A stretch of 64,000 nt of DNA, taken from NCBI RefSeq assembly GCF_013426205.1, contig NC_089426.1:2418001-2482000 (forward strand), written 5' to 3'. Numbering within the stretch: position 1 is the stretch's first letter; each line of letters begins with the position of its first letter. Position numbers and translations under genes: made by a program. This document shows, piece by piece, positions 22,668-34,318 of the stretch. Under the pieces are notes generated by a model. It saw nothing but the letters and a program-made list of their open reading frames with translations, was not told the origin of the DNA and made no database searches. The DNA is from Metarhizium brunneum (lineage: Eukaryota > Ascomycota > Sordariomycetes > Hypocreales > Clavicipitaceae).

Positions 22668-23795
22668 CTAGCCTTCGAGTGGCTTGCCGACGGAAACTGT
22701 CAGTTCCTGAGGGTTTGGATCGTTTACGAACCCAGATTGGTCCTCGCCAGATGACGACCCGACATCATCATAGGGGAACGCGTAGCCTCGACTCTGGACG
22801 CTGACCTGGTGGCAGATGCGCGAGTAGTGATTGGTAACCGCGTCCTTGTAGTACGAATCTACCTTTTCGCCTTCGGGCTGATTCGCGTTCACCAGCAGCG
22901 TGGAGCGGTTAAACGCAGCGGCAATCCGCGCTCCAATGTTGAGCATCTCGTCGGTTACGTCTTTGCCGCCGGCAAACGGCCCCGTGCTGCAAGTGAAAAT
23001 ATCAGACGCGGACGGTTTGGCAAAGGAGCCAACCGAGCCAAAGGTCAGTTTGCCGTCCTTGACACGGCCAACGGCATCCCCCCATTTGAACTGAGTATTG
23101 GCAGTCAAGTCCTCGGACGTGTACTTTTCCCAGACGGAATCGACGTACGACTGGTAGTACCCGTCAAACAAGCCGTTTATCAAGACGCCGCCCGAATTCG
23201 GGCTCAAGGCTCGCAGGTTGGCCCCCGAGGACGAGCGTATAACGAGCTTGTCCCAGCCCTTGCCGTCATTCTTAGCCTGGGCTTCGAGCTCGGAGCAAAC
23301 CTTGTCCAGGCCATCCGAGGGCATCCCGGGCACAGTCTTGACTTTGCCGTCTCCCGCCTTCAGCTGCAGGGAAATAGGGAGGCTGACAAAATCGACAAAG
23401 GAGATGTTGGCATACAGCTCTTGCTGATTCCAAGTGAACTCGCAAAAGCCCCAATCCAGGTCGTAATTGGGGTCTGCCGGGTTTGTCGCCGACGGTTCAA
23501 CCAGCGCGGGCCCGGGGTTGATGAAGAAAGTCAAAGGCTTCTCCTTGCAAAACCAGATGCGTGCGCCAGAGATGCGAGGGACGGAAATGGTTCTTGCGGT
23601 ACCGGAGGCGCCGATTGGAATTGCGCAGTCGGCACCGAGCGGCTGGAGAGTGTTGCTGGGGTTTGCAGGACGGTATGGGGTTTTGCCATCTGACCCGAGC
23701 AGCATGACCCCTTTATCATCCTGGCCGGTGATGTGAGCATAAAGCTGCGCAGAGCCAGTGTCGTTGCGAAGAATGACATTGAGTGTTGATGCCAT
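22668..23795 (-). CDS. GH64 beta-1,3-glucanase-like protein
   Basis: A single exon encodes 375 aa. The sequence follows the GH64 thaumatin-like fold: an N-terminal beta domain (LNVILRNDTGSAQLYAHITG, RISGARIWFCKEKPLTFFIN) and a second lobe ending near the C-terminus. The candidate catalytic pair is E119 (in WGFCEFTWN) and D135 (in SFVDFVSLP). They are 16 residues apart, the same spacing as E154/D170 of the characterised laminaripentaose-producing GH64 enzyme. GH64 enzymes cut beta-1,3-glucan of fungal or plant-pathogen walls. No signal peptide is visible at the ATG used (MASTLNVILRND), so either export is unconventional, an upstream exon exists, or the protein is intracellular. It lies 1.2 kb from a GH16 gene on the same strand. 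Confidence 0.85.
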   Translation of the reverse strand: MASTLNVILRNDTGSAQLYAHITGQDDKGVMLLGSDGKTPYRPANPSNTLQPLGADCAIPIGASGTARTISVPRISGARIWFCKEKPLTFFINPGPALVEPSATNPADPNYDLDWGFCEFTWNQQELYANISFVDFVSLPISLQLKAGDGKVKTVPGMPSDGLDKVCSELEAQAKNDGKGWDKLVIRSSSGANLRALSPNSGGVLINGLFDGYYQSYVDSVWEKYTSEDLTANTQFKWGDAVGRVKDGKLTFGSVGSFAKPSASDIFTCSTGPFAGGKDVTDEMLNIGARIAAAFNRSTLLVNANQPEGEKVDSYYKDAVTNHYSRICHQVSVQSRGYAFPYDDVGSSSGEDQSGFVNDPNPQELTVSVGKPLEG

Positions 23796-25034
23796 GATGA
23801 TTGTCCTTCTCTTTCTGTTCGACTTCTAGTACTAATGTCTCTATTACTCAATGTTAGGACGTGCGTGAGTAAAGGGGGTAAGAAGGTAGAAACACATACG
23901 TTCGCGTCTTAGGAAACGGGCTGGGGGCGATGTCGGGTGTAGGCTTCAAATCGTGATTCTCATGAAAGTGTCTCTCCAGAGAGGCACGTTGGCAAGATGT
24001 GATGGATAGATTATATCGCCGTGGTCCTTGGGCGCGCAGGCGTTCATTTTATACCAGACGTCATGACGGCTTCCTGTCCTCCAGCCTTCCTCCCCTTGCC
24101 TACCTCTTGGCAGTGATCAACTGGTGTGGAGAGATGAGTTCCTGACTATGCCATTATGACCTTGTGCCCCAGTTTAAAGCCCCGAGGGCCCCAGGGTTCG
24201 TCGCGCCGTGCCGTTGCAAACCAGACCTGAAAGCACGAGGTACCTGGCTATCGCGCTCCGCACTACAATACACTGCAGTGCATTAGCGTGTACCTTCTTG
24301 GTGCTTGTAAGTAGTAGTACGCAGACTGTCGCCGAGCTCAATCCACATGTAGCCTCAAGTGCTAGAGCCTAGAGGTAGATGGTCAGGCCCAGTGGCTAGC
24401 TCGCCTGTCAGGAATGGTGGCAGACATAAAGAGCGGACAAGATGACATCAACGTTGGCAATTGGCTCTATGGCCGTATGGCATCGTCAAGGCCACGGGAC
24501 TGCCGCTCCACGTTTCTTCTTCACGAGGCTTGTCAGCCACCAGCCGTCGCCCGCCGCCGGCCATCACCAGTATTTCGCTCCATTCCATCATGTCAACGGG
24601 TTGCTCAATGGCTTTGGGGCATCTTGTTGTTAGTGCTATGCCGGGCGATACTAGCCAAAGCTTGTCCTTTTGTGCGCAAACCAGAGCAAGGCTGGAGCGT
24701 GACATGCTCACTGCTTGCCGATCGGTAGTTGCCTCGCATCTAGTTACAATATGCATCGCTTCGTCGCCATCTCCGCCGCACCTCCTCGTCGTCAGATGAC
24801 TTCAGCCATCATTTGATTATCGCGTCTTGGCCCGCCACCCACCCATACGTTGGAAGTCTACTGATTTTGGTCAGCGGCGTCACTCTACAATATCACCATC
24901 TCGTGTGTAAAAGAACACATGGTGTCAAGTTGGTACGGAGAGCCAAACCGGCATTGCGGCTCAAGTTTCATGCTGGGCGTCCAAAACAGAGCACGCCAAT
25001 CCTCTCTTCGTATCTACAATGCTTGGCTCTTTGA
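23796..25034. other. GH64 promoter / GH16 3' region
   Basis: No supported gene in 1.2 kb. An upstream leader exon for the GH64 gene could hide near 23820-23900, but I could not define one with a signal peptide. Confidence 0.45.
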
Positions 25035-26232
25035 TCACTCCCACCACGCCTTCAGCCCAAATTCCAGCTCTGGTCCCATCATCACTAATGTGTATACAGC
25101 CATCATCGGGGCCAGCGCTGTCGTCAGCGACTTGGCCAGATGGGATCCGTAACCACCACTCTCTTCACCCGTCTCATGGTTGCCAGCCTTCGCATCGTTA
25201 TGAGGGGAATGATCTACTTGGCCAGAGGTTGCTGGTGTCGTGTCAGATATAGCACATACTGTTCCCTTCTCACCATGACCTCTGCACGTATTGTGCCAGT
25301 CTCCACGTTTCTCGGCGTCTGAAGAGTTGAAATAGGCCTTCACCGACTTGACGACAATCGCAGCGTCAGATGATGGTGGCCCGCCTGACCACAACTGATT
25401 GCCGTTGCTCCAATGTTGTAATATGACGTGTCCACCACTTGACGGGACGTTCTCACCCTTCATATCGCCTAATCTTTCCCCGTCGGCGTAGAAATAGACG
25501 TGACCCGGCAAATAGTCGAAGCGATATTCATGGAAGCCTTTGGTCGGATCAAACTTTAAATTGGTCGTCTTAAACGTGCCCGTCTTGCTCGCGTCGTAGC
25601 CATCTTTTGCCGATAGGCTGGAGTGGATGACGAGATTCACGGGGAAGACCTTCTTCACTTCGTCAAACTGTCGCGAGAGAAACTCCATATCGATCTCTTG
25701 TGTGTCATTGAAATACTACAATACCTTAGCCCCGGTCTTTGCTCTTCAGATACTTCGAGCGCATACGTACCCAGAAAAACGCTGCACACGTACCACTGAC
25801 ATGCGAAAGCTTCATTGTTGCTCGGTATGACCCCCAGAACATGTCCCTTCGGCTCGTGTCCACCTCAGCAGCGGATATGGCATTCAAGGATGTGATTTGA
25901 CTGCCAACCCGAAGAGCTATGCCCCTTGGCTCGTGTACATCGCCTTGTACGTCTTGCGGTTCCGGAAGAAGAAACACATTTTCTGGAAGAAATGTCTTGC
26001 CATATGTCCCTCTGCCAGCTATAGCAGAGACATTAAACTGTTGTTTGGTCCACTCAGAAGCTTGCGATAGGTCCTTCATTGATCCAAAGTCCGTTTCTAG
26101 CTTGTCCGTAAATAATATGGAACTGTTTTCAGGCTGCCGGTCAGTCATCAAATATCCGCAGGTACATATCGCGAGGGCGATACGGGGCACCATCAGTAGA
26201 CTAAATGCCAAAGCCCAATGCATGACGGACAT
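25035..26232 (-). CDS. Secreted GH16-type endo-beta-glucanase/transglycosylase
   Basis: Exons are 26232-25771 and 25715-25035, giving 380 aa. The N-terminus is a signal peptide (WALAFSLLMVPRIALAICTC). The intron lies just before the catalytic strand: FFW joins YFNDTQEIDMEFLS, which contains the GH16 signature E-I-D-M-E with nucleophile E161, D163 and acid/base E165. HEYRFDYLPGHVYFYADGER and a Trp-rich segment (HVILQHWSNGNQLWSGGPPS) complete the jelly-roll. A Ser/His-rich tail and a hydrophobic stretch (LAPMMAVYTLVMMG) sit near the end, possibly an anchoring signal, although a charged tail follows. GH16 enzymes cleave or remodel beta-1,3(4)-glucans, and fungal Crh-like members cross-link chitin to glucan. 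The exact substrate cannot be decided here. Confidence 0.85.
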
Positions 26233-27877
26233 GGAAGTGCTGCGTGATATTTCCAGTTTTCCTGATGTCCTTTTATAAATGCTGGCCCGCTCAGTTCATG
26301 AATTCTTCTGTCAGTGCCTACACACAGGTCCTCGTATCGTATTCCGTCTCGTAATTGACAGGAATATATGATTGCAATGAGTACACAGGATTTGCTGTGC
26401 TTATGCGGACTCGGCGGGTCGAAAGCTCAGCGAGGGTGTCAGAAGATGTCGGCGTCAAAGAGAAATTAGGGATCAAATGGCAATCAGATGCTGCTTGTGA
26501 ATTCAGAATCACACATCGTCGACTGAAAGATGGCGCACCATGGAAGGTCTTCCTACCTCCAGAGTGAACCTTTCATGTCTGCTACCTTACCTGGCAGGCA
26601 GGCACAACCCCCTCCCAGCTATTCTGATGTATGTATTCGGGTATCCTGCAGGCCTCGGAGACTTCGCCAGGCGGCAGGAGACGTCAACTGGTGACTTTAA
26701 GACTCCAAGACACCAGGTAGAGCCCGAGATGCAGCAACACTCAGTGCAAGCACTCCTATACTCCACGTTCTAATGTTACACCCAGAATATCCTCTACCCT
26801 TGCGTTTCCAAAATTCATGCATATGGGAGGATTCAAGTAGATGACAGAGAAGCGATTATTGATTGATTGTAATACGAAGTATCTATACACTAGCGAGCGG
26901 GCCTGCCTCCTCTCAAAACTATTCGGTTCACACACGTTGTAGCGGCGATCCGGCCCTGTAGGCCGATTGCCCCTGTCGTTCAACGTGATGCCTGTTCTGT
27001 GGTTGCGTGGCCAGCGGGCAAAAGAGCAGTGGCAAATAAAAATGAGCATAAACACGAAAGAAAAGAAAATAGATAAAGACCCAAGGAAACAACCAAATAC
27101 CCCTCAAAGGGAAATGCAACAATCTGTATATCGAACAAGGTATCTGAGAAGCAAAATAATTAAGCAAACCCAAAAAAAAAAATACGATAGAGAAGGATAG
27201 AAGACACAAAGAACAAACGAAGAATGCAAACTGCTAAGAATGTAACGAGAATCGCCAAAAAAAAATACAAGGGCAAAATAAAGCAGAGTAGAGAATTAAA
27301 GCCAGTAGGTGTCGAGGCTAATCGAACTGACGATAGAAGCGAAAGACGGCATCGCCGTCATGGACCAGCCAATCGACTCGCCATTTGCAGTCTTCGACTA
27401 GTGTTGCCGCTGTAAAAATCCTATTTCATCCGCCGAGGCCCAGAAATAGCGCACCCTAATGTATCCGTCCGTATCTCATTCCCTACTTCACCACCTGAAG
27501 CAGATTATTGCCCAAATACCCCCTTCCATTAAGAAAAAGTAACGGCACACAACTGAAGTGGCCAAAGCAGCTTGACGGCCACTTGCTCTGTCTCAAGCGC
27601 CGTAAGAGATATCGAATCGACCCGCAAGGAAATTGTGACAAAGGAAATGCCAGATTCAATAAATACTCAGAACATGCTATACTCCTTTCCGAAACCGTCG
27701 CGCCGGACGACACCCAAGCAATCAAGGAAATCAAAAGTCGAGAAGCCAACTCAACTCGACTTGACAACGCGAACAAGATGACGACATAGCGCAACCAAGG
27801 TATTCGCCAAGGAAAGGGAGACCGAGAGGCGACTCCAATGACGCAAGGAAAAATTCGTTTCAATCGTTTCAGTATTA
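26233..27877. other. GH16 promoter and C2H2 factor 3' region
   Basis: 1.6 kb without a supported gene. The part from about 27040 to 27300 is very A-rich on the plus strand. Short open frames lack motifs. Confidence 0.5.
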
Positions 27878-30645
27878 TTAATACACGCTGTCCTCGTCTG
27901 CCCCCTGCGAGGTCATCGACGGGGTAGAGACATTTGAGGAAGCTTCGAGATCGTCGACATAGCCGACCAGTGCCTGGGAGTGCAGTTTGAAGGATTCGCC
28001 CATTAGACGAGTTATGCTATCGCAAATATGTCAGCAGTTCATTCTTTTTACAATCGTCATTATTTCTGCAGCGGGTGGCTCCAGAGTCAGAAAATTGAAA
28101 CTTACCCCCAAACAACTACTTCGTCGAGCATGGAACCCCAGAGGCGGGTCACAATTGAGCTCATTTGCGACATGTAGCTTTCGTCGAGATCTTTAGCAAA
28201 GAGCTGTCGAACTTTGTTATACATGGCGAGTTCCTCCTGAGTTGCTGGCTCTTCGTCATGTTCCAGGCGATAGAGCCACAAGGATAGGATGATCATCAGA
28301 TCCATGCCGCACAGTGGATGTTCGACACTCCAATTTGTCGGCGAAGTGCGAGCAACCCAGCGAACTCCTTGGACCACAGCAGTTTCAATGCAGACGTAAC
28401 ACTCTTCAATCACCTTGATCATCTCACTCGATCGCTTTACGCGATCGCGGGCGTGAGACATTGCAGCAGCCACTTCATATGGATCATGATAACGGAGAGC
28501 CTCTTGTACACTCTTCAAGTCGACCTCCAATCGCGCACGAGCATTGCGATACATTGCCTTGGCATTGAAGATTAGGGGATGGCCTTTGTGTGGTGCACTC
28601 AGCGGGACAGCAACCGTCTCTGGTTCGCACATATCCAACGATTTCTCCCAGGTTTCGAGGGCGAGGCGGAGTTTGTATTCCGTTACAACATCCTGAAGAG
28701 CCTCAGGGCTGCGCTTGTGATACCAAACTTCTAGGAACAAAGCATTGATCATCACGCGAGTTGCAAAGGCGCTGTATCGGAGAGTTTCGCCTTGAAAGAG
28801 GTTGTCATGGGCCTCCATAAATGTAACTGCAGTGGCGTTGTTAACGAGCTCTGACCACGCACCGTCCTCAGTGCCTTGCATATTCCACATAGCTTCCGTA
28901 GATGGTAGTTGAAGATCCTCGAATTCATTAAAGCTGATTGCCGGGGTATGGTTGTATGTCAAGGTTAGCAGGCCGAAAAAAATGTAGACGGCATAGTAAG
29001 TGCGACGGCAACCCTCATCCTCAATCCATTCTGCCCGGCTTGGCTTGGCGGAGTCCCGTGCTTCCTGGCGAAGTTTCAGCTCGTATCTATTGCCGGCAAC
29101 CATGTTGGCCAGCAAACTCTTGATTGAGCAAGCCCACTCCAAGCCTTTGGGGTCCCCACTCCAGCTAGCAAAGATCATGTTGAGAAGCGAGCTCTGCATG
29201 GTCCAGAGAGGGCATTTCCGCGAACTGAAATTCTCCTTGTTTTGGAGAAATTGGTTGACGAGCACTTTGGAGCCAATGTGGAGCATGTACGCCTGGTCCT
29301 GGTCGAAAGCGTAAAGTGCGCCGATGCTGAGGACAGCCAGAAGCAACGGGGGTGACACCTGCGAAGGATTGAAAGATGCTGGATGGAGGAAAGGCAGATG
29401 GTGATGGAATAAACCAAAGTAAGTTGACAGATAGCGGTTCAAGGACCCCAATCCAGGCAGGCGAAACCCTTCAGGAATCGCGTGCTCACGATCATAGCTG
29501 CGAATGTTATCCAAAATGACGTTTCGTTGTTCGTCCCCTGCCACCTGTGGAGGGTGAAAGCCAGCATGAGCAGGATCAACGAGGGAAGGGCTTTGTGGAG
29601 TAGGCGTTCCGGCAATAGCGTCAGGGAGAGCCTGAATAATGGACTGCAGGGAGGGCACAAGGCCGCTACCATGTTGTCCAGCCATAGGAGGAAGCTGGTT
29701 TGCGCGAGGTTGAATGGTAGCGTTCGAGGTGAAGGATTGTTGCGATTCGAAGGACCCAGACGCGCTAGACGATATTGAATGAGTCTTGGGTTCGTTGACA
29801 GTCGGGGGGATGAAGCCATCCCACTGCATCTGAGGCAATGCAATAGCACCTGAGGGATATGTGACGGTAGATTCCATGATAGTTGATCCATGAGGTGAGT
29901 ATGCCAAGGAAGCATTGTCTTCGTAGGTGCTATCGTCACCACGCATAGCAGCAGTAGCCTTGTGATGCAAATCGGCTACAAGCATGGCAGCAGCTTCTAC
30001 GTCAAAAAGGCTATCATTGCCCACTTCCATCTGCTCCAAGGTTGACGTGTCCAGAGCCAACTGGGTCTTGGATGGACCGCCAATTGCGCGCGTCTTGGGG
30101 CCGCCTGCACGGCGTTTGCCATCGCTGTGTAGAGGGACACCTCCATCCTTTGCGTGCACAGTTCGATCATGCCTGAGAAGTAGATCGCGTCTGACAAACG
30201 TACTTCTACATTTCATGCATTTGAAAGGTCTCTCTTTGGTATCTGCACGATGTCAGCTGAGTTTGAATATTTGACTATCCATAATAAGACAAGGGAGAGA
30301 TGACGAGGCAAGCAAACGGAAAGAAAGAGGACGGGAGAAAAACATGTACAAACAGCGTGCTTGGCGGAACCACAGAAGCACGTTTAAAAATTGAGACCGA
30401 TGACAACCAAGAAAATACAACTAAATCCTCCGGAATATAACGAAGGGGGGGGCGATATCGCGGCAACGGCTGAATTGGCTTGGGTACCTACGTGAACGTT
30501 CGTGTCTACTCCGGTGCTCACTTCTACTGAAGGCTCTGTTACAGAACTGGCACTTGTATTTGCGTTCTGGCGCGAGAGATGCCTTCCGCGAGGAAGGTGT
30601 CGAGGCCGCTTGTGGCGGGAGGACTGCGACGCTGGCGCCGGGCAT
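27878..30645 (-). CDS. C2H2 zinc-finger transcription factor with fungal-trans domain
   Basis: Exons are 30645-30492, 30242-28106 and 28016-27878, giving 809 aa. Two adjacent C2H2 fingers lie near the N-terminus: Cys32/Cys35/His48/His52 (YKCQFCNRAFSRSEHRSRH) and Cys60/Cys63/His76/His81 (FKCMKCRSTFVRRDLLLRH). They are joined by the classic HTKERPF linker, which is rebuilt exactly by splicing a 249-bp intron. A disordered Ser/Pro/Gln-rich region follows, then a large helical fungal-specific transcription-factor domain (LPFLHPASFNPSQVSPPLLL, GCRRTYYAVYIFFGLLTLTY). The last exon ends SMTSQGADEDSVY. The ATG at 30645 is the first methionine of the frame. This is a nuclear regulator; targets are unknown. 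A purine-rich tract lies in the upstream DNA. Confidence 0.88.
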
Positions 30646-33600
30646 CTTGATGACCAAATCGTGTGATCTGTGTTTGACAGTACGAAGTAATGGTGGCAGA
30701 AACGGCGACGGTGGTTGCTCTCTCTAGTCACGATTCGGGCCAAAACTTGAAGGGTAGATGCTGGCAGCACGATGGTTGAATATCGTCTGATCAAGACTCT
30801 CGCTTTCGCTCTCGACTCCTAGCTCCTCGCTCGCACGCGCTCCCGTGGGATTTAAAGTGTGACAGCGGTGGATTCGATCGTGAAGTTGGTCATTGGTGAT
30901 GATGGTATTCTGGTCATGGAAAGGCTGTGAGGGGTTCTAGAATTAGGAAGAAAAGGAGGCTCTATATGGCCTCGAAGGGTCAGCTCCTAACAAACGGGAT
31001 GCTGACGATGGTGATTCCAAGCGACGAGATGGCGAGATGGGTGGGATGGATGGGATGGAACGGAGAGGGGAGAGGCGAGAGGAGAGGCCAGAGATCTAGT
31101 AGTCGACAAGAACAGAGAGGGGGGAGGGGAGAGAGCCTGGGGGACCACAGGACAGCAGCGGCACAGGGGGGTTGGATTAAGAGGAAAGGGGGGGCGCGCG
31201 CAATAGACAGAGTGAACGAAAAGTGGGAGGAGAGGGAGGAAAGGAGGGGATGGAGGGGTTGGGTGGCTGAGGAGCACTCGGGAGCTTGAAGCTACTTAGT
31301 ACTACGGAGTATTACTTTTCAGCAACGGCCTGGCATGGGCAGACCGTGACACCTGGACTCTCACCTGCTCGAGAAGCCGAATGGCCCAGGGCATGCTGGA
31401 TCGCGGTATGTGGCCGTGTCAAGGACAGCGTGGTTCGTTGTGCGTGGCTCGTGCCAGCGCAGCAATAGACAAGACAGGTGGACAATGCCGCGACGCGTGA
31501 GGTGGGCCATGGACCAGATGGCGTGTCATGGGAGAGAAGGGTGTGGGCGCAAGAGACCAGGGGTGGAGTTTCGAGCCCGGCGCTGGCGTTGAAGCAGCCC
31601 GGCTGGTCAACTGGTGTTCTAAAGCTGCCTGGCTTGCTGCGCTGGTTGAAGTCGATGGTGCTAGACTTGGCTAACTGGGCGTTGCTCCTGTCATCCTTCC
31701 ATGCGTTTGCTTGCAAGCAGGGAGCGGGCTCTACGGAGCACCATTGAGAGTGACGAGCGGGGCTTTTTAGCGGAAAGTTGAGGGGCCTAGCGTCCAGTCG
31801 TAGCGGGGCTACTTGGCCCCTCTCCCAGGTACCAGACCGTTGCCAACTAAGCCCGCTGAGCCCGCTGTTACTATTTTCCTCGCGCACCTGCAGGCACATC
31901 GAAGTTTACCAAGCTGGTGCGAAAGTTTTTACCAGTACTCGTACGGAGTACATCTAGGTACATACTTCCTGTCAAGCTCCCCCGGCCGCCCTCGCGGAAT
32001 GCTCAGGTACGTGGGGGGTACATACACAATACTTATCTTTATTTAACATTTGTATGCCAGACCCAAGTAGCCACTCCGCCCACTTGATCACACCAGTTGG
32101 CTGCCGTTTTGCCTTGGCAGCACCCGTCGACCAGTGTCACGTTCAGGCGTTGTCAAGGACACCCGAGGAACATACAGCAATGGAAGGAGTAATAGTCCGT
32201 AACCCCGTCTCAAGAAAATTTTGTCAGGAGAGAGAGCAGATGGCACTTGAGCCCCCAAGCAAGCTCACACACCTCCTCCATCGCCGTTAAAGCGGCACCG
32301 ATCGACCAATTGCTTAGTACATTTTCCTCGGCGCACGGGGCAACGGTAGCGGGCGTTCCGCTTACGACTGAGCTCCAATCTTAGTACTGGACAGTCATTA
32401 CTGTAACTTGTGTCCGCACAGAGATTTTCATATGAAGAGTACTCCGTATAAACATGCCTACCTAAGCGTGCTCTTGCAGGATGTTTATATCAAGAAACGG
32501 CTCATTAGTATAGGCTGATGGCTACGGACTCGACACAGTGTTCCGCACGTAAAGCATGTCTGTAATATGTTGGTAATCGGCGTCAGTTGACTCTTTCCAG
32601 CCTTGGGTATCCAGTCCGCATATGTGCAATAACCACTGGCGTACATCAGTTCGACATTGGGCAGAGGTGTCTGGTAGCCGATGAGCCTCAGGCTCTTTGC
32701 TAGTGGCGAAATCTGGGTGTGGCTGCCTTCCGCCATTCTGTCATCCTCGGCTGCACCAACGCCATCGGCAAGCTGAGGGCGGTGGCACTGGTTAGTCACC
32801 CTGCTGCGTCCCTGATTTTGGAAAATAAATAGAATAGGAATACTCCGTGAGGGGAGGGGAGACAAAACAGGGTCATCAGGGGCGCAAAGAGTACTATATA
32901 TTATTTATTACCTTGCCGGCGTCGAATGCAGTTCCTGCTGGGAATCTGTATTCCGAATTCTATGTAGTATCGACTAAGCAGGTACGCAAATACAGCGGAC
33001 TAAATATGCTGACTACACAGTATCTCAAATGTGTCAGATACATAAATAGATGTGATCATTCTCCAACTCGGTCAAGGATCACCACCTCTCGACGTGAATT
33101 GCTACTAGGCAGGCTCACTCTTTTCGCTAGATGCGCTTATCCCCTACTATTTACTGTATTTAAACTCTGCCCATAGAGTGAAATATACTAATATATTACA
33201 AGAATGCCACTCACCTCTCGACGGTCCAAATTCCACAAACATACCCAAATCACATTAATAGACGACATGTCAATTTATCCAGTTGATTGCTCGGGGTTCA
33301 TGCTGACGTAATGTCTAGGAAGCTCAATTTGTAACATACACATCCACGCGCATGACTTGTTGGATCATTTGCTTCATTCGGCACGTTCCATGACATCTGT
33401 CGTCTTCTTGTCTTATTTTCAGGTGCCGGTGAATTGAAGAAGAGTCGGTCAATGTCACCTGCATGGTATCCATTCAGCATGCAAGGGGTCAGGTTGTATG
33501 TATATTCGTACGGACAACATCACAGGAAGGCGGTGATGCCAAATGAGTGAAGTTCAGTTCAATGTTGGGAAAGGGGAGCGCGTAGGCACTATCACGACTG

Positions 33601-34292
33601 GTCTTTTTTTTTTTGGTAGACTAAAAAATCTCCAAAATCACCCGACATCAATTGGCATAGGCCTGGTATTACAGTCAGTTAGTGGACGGACCATGGGCGC
33701 TTCGGTAACGGGCAAGGGATAGCTAAAGCTTTGATTACACCGCCCTCCCAACTTCAGTACGTACCAGACTCTTCAATGGTTTGCCTCGTACCGAACCATG
33801 CACCGGGGAACATTGACATGGAGCAGTGGATGGCTCACTACCGGGTTTATGGCAAGGAACATTGAAAACCGTTGACACTACTCCGTACTACGAACTAGTA
33901 TCCTTTCCTACATAAGTACATATGTTCAACCAAGCTCGACGTGCACGTCAACTGGCATTTTCAACATTGGCGCCATGTACTCCACTGGGCTGGCGAAGAT
34001 GCGCTTGGCACCTCGTCTAGGTGTTGAATGAAGGCAACTTCAAGGAGACAGACCTCGCAGACTCCATTTTGCAGTCGTTTGATTCTAACTTGATGAGTCA
34101 AAGGTCGAAGGCTGCGGCAGTGGCGCAGGGTGCTGGTACTAAGACCAACCTTGAACATTGAAGGCAATCGATTCATGACAAGGGCAAAAGTATGGTACTG
34201 GATCAGAACACGAGGACTCCCCGACGCGGTCTTTTTCAGAGGAAAATTGGAAATTGGAAACCAGCCGAGTCCACGCGTCAATTGGCAAGACC

Positions 34293-34318
34293 TTTTTTTT
34301 TTTTTTTTTTTTTTTTTT
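34293..34318 (+). repeat. Homopolymer run of 26 T
   Basis: An uninterrupted T tract of 26 bases. It could be a retro-element poly-A remnant read from the other strand, a nucleosome-excluding tract or a sequencing-length artefact. No coding element adjoins it. Confidence 0.9.

Noticed and set aside
22809..23693. 294-codon frame on the plus strand opposite the GH64 gene
   Set aside because: The minus-strand frame carries GH64 motifs with the catalytic acids. The plus-strand frame has no domain and follows from codon bias.
31312..31899. 195-codon minus-strand frame in the gene desert
   Set aside because: No recognisable motif, mixed composition and no splice context. Its length is compatible with chance.
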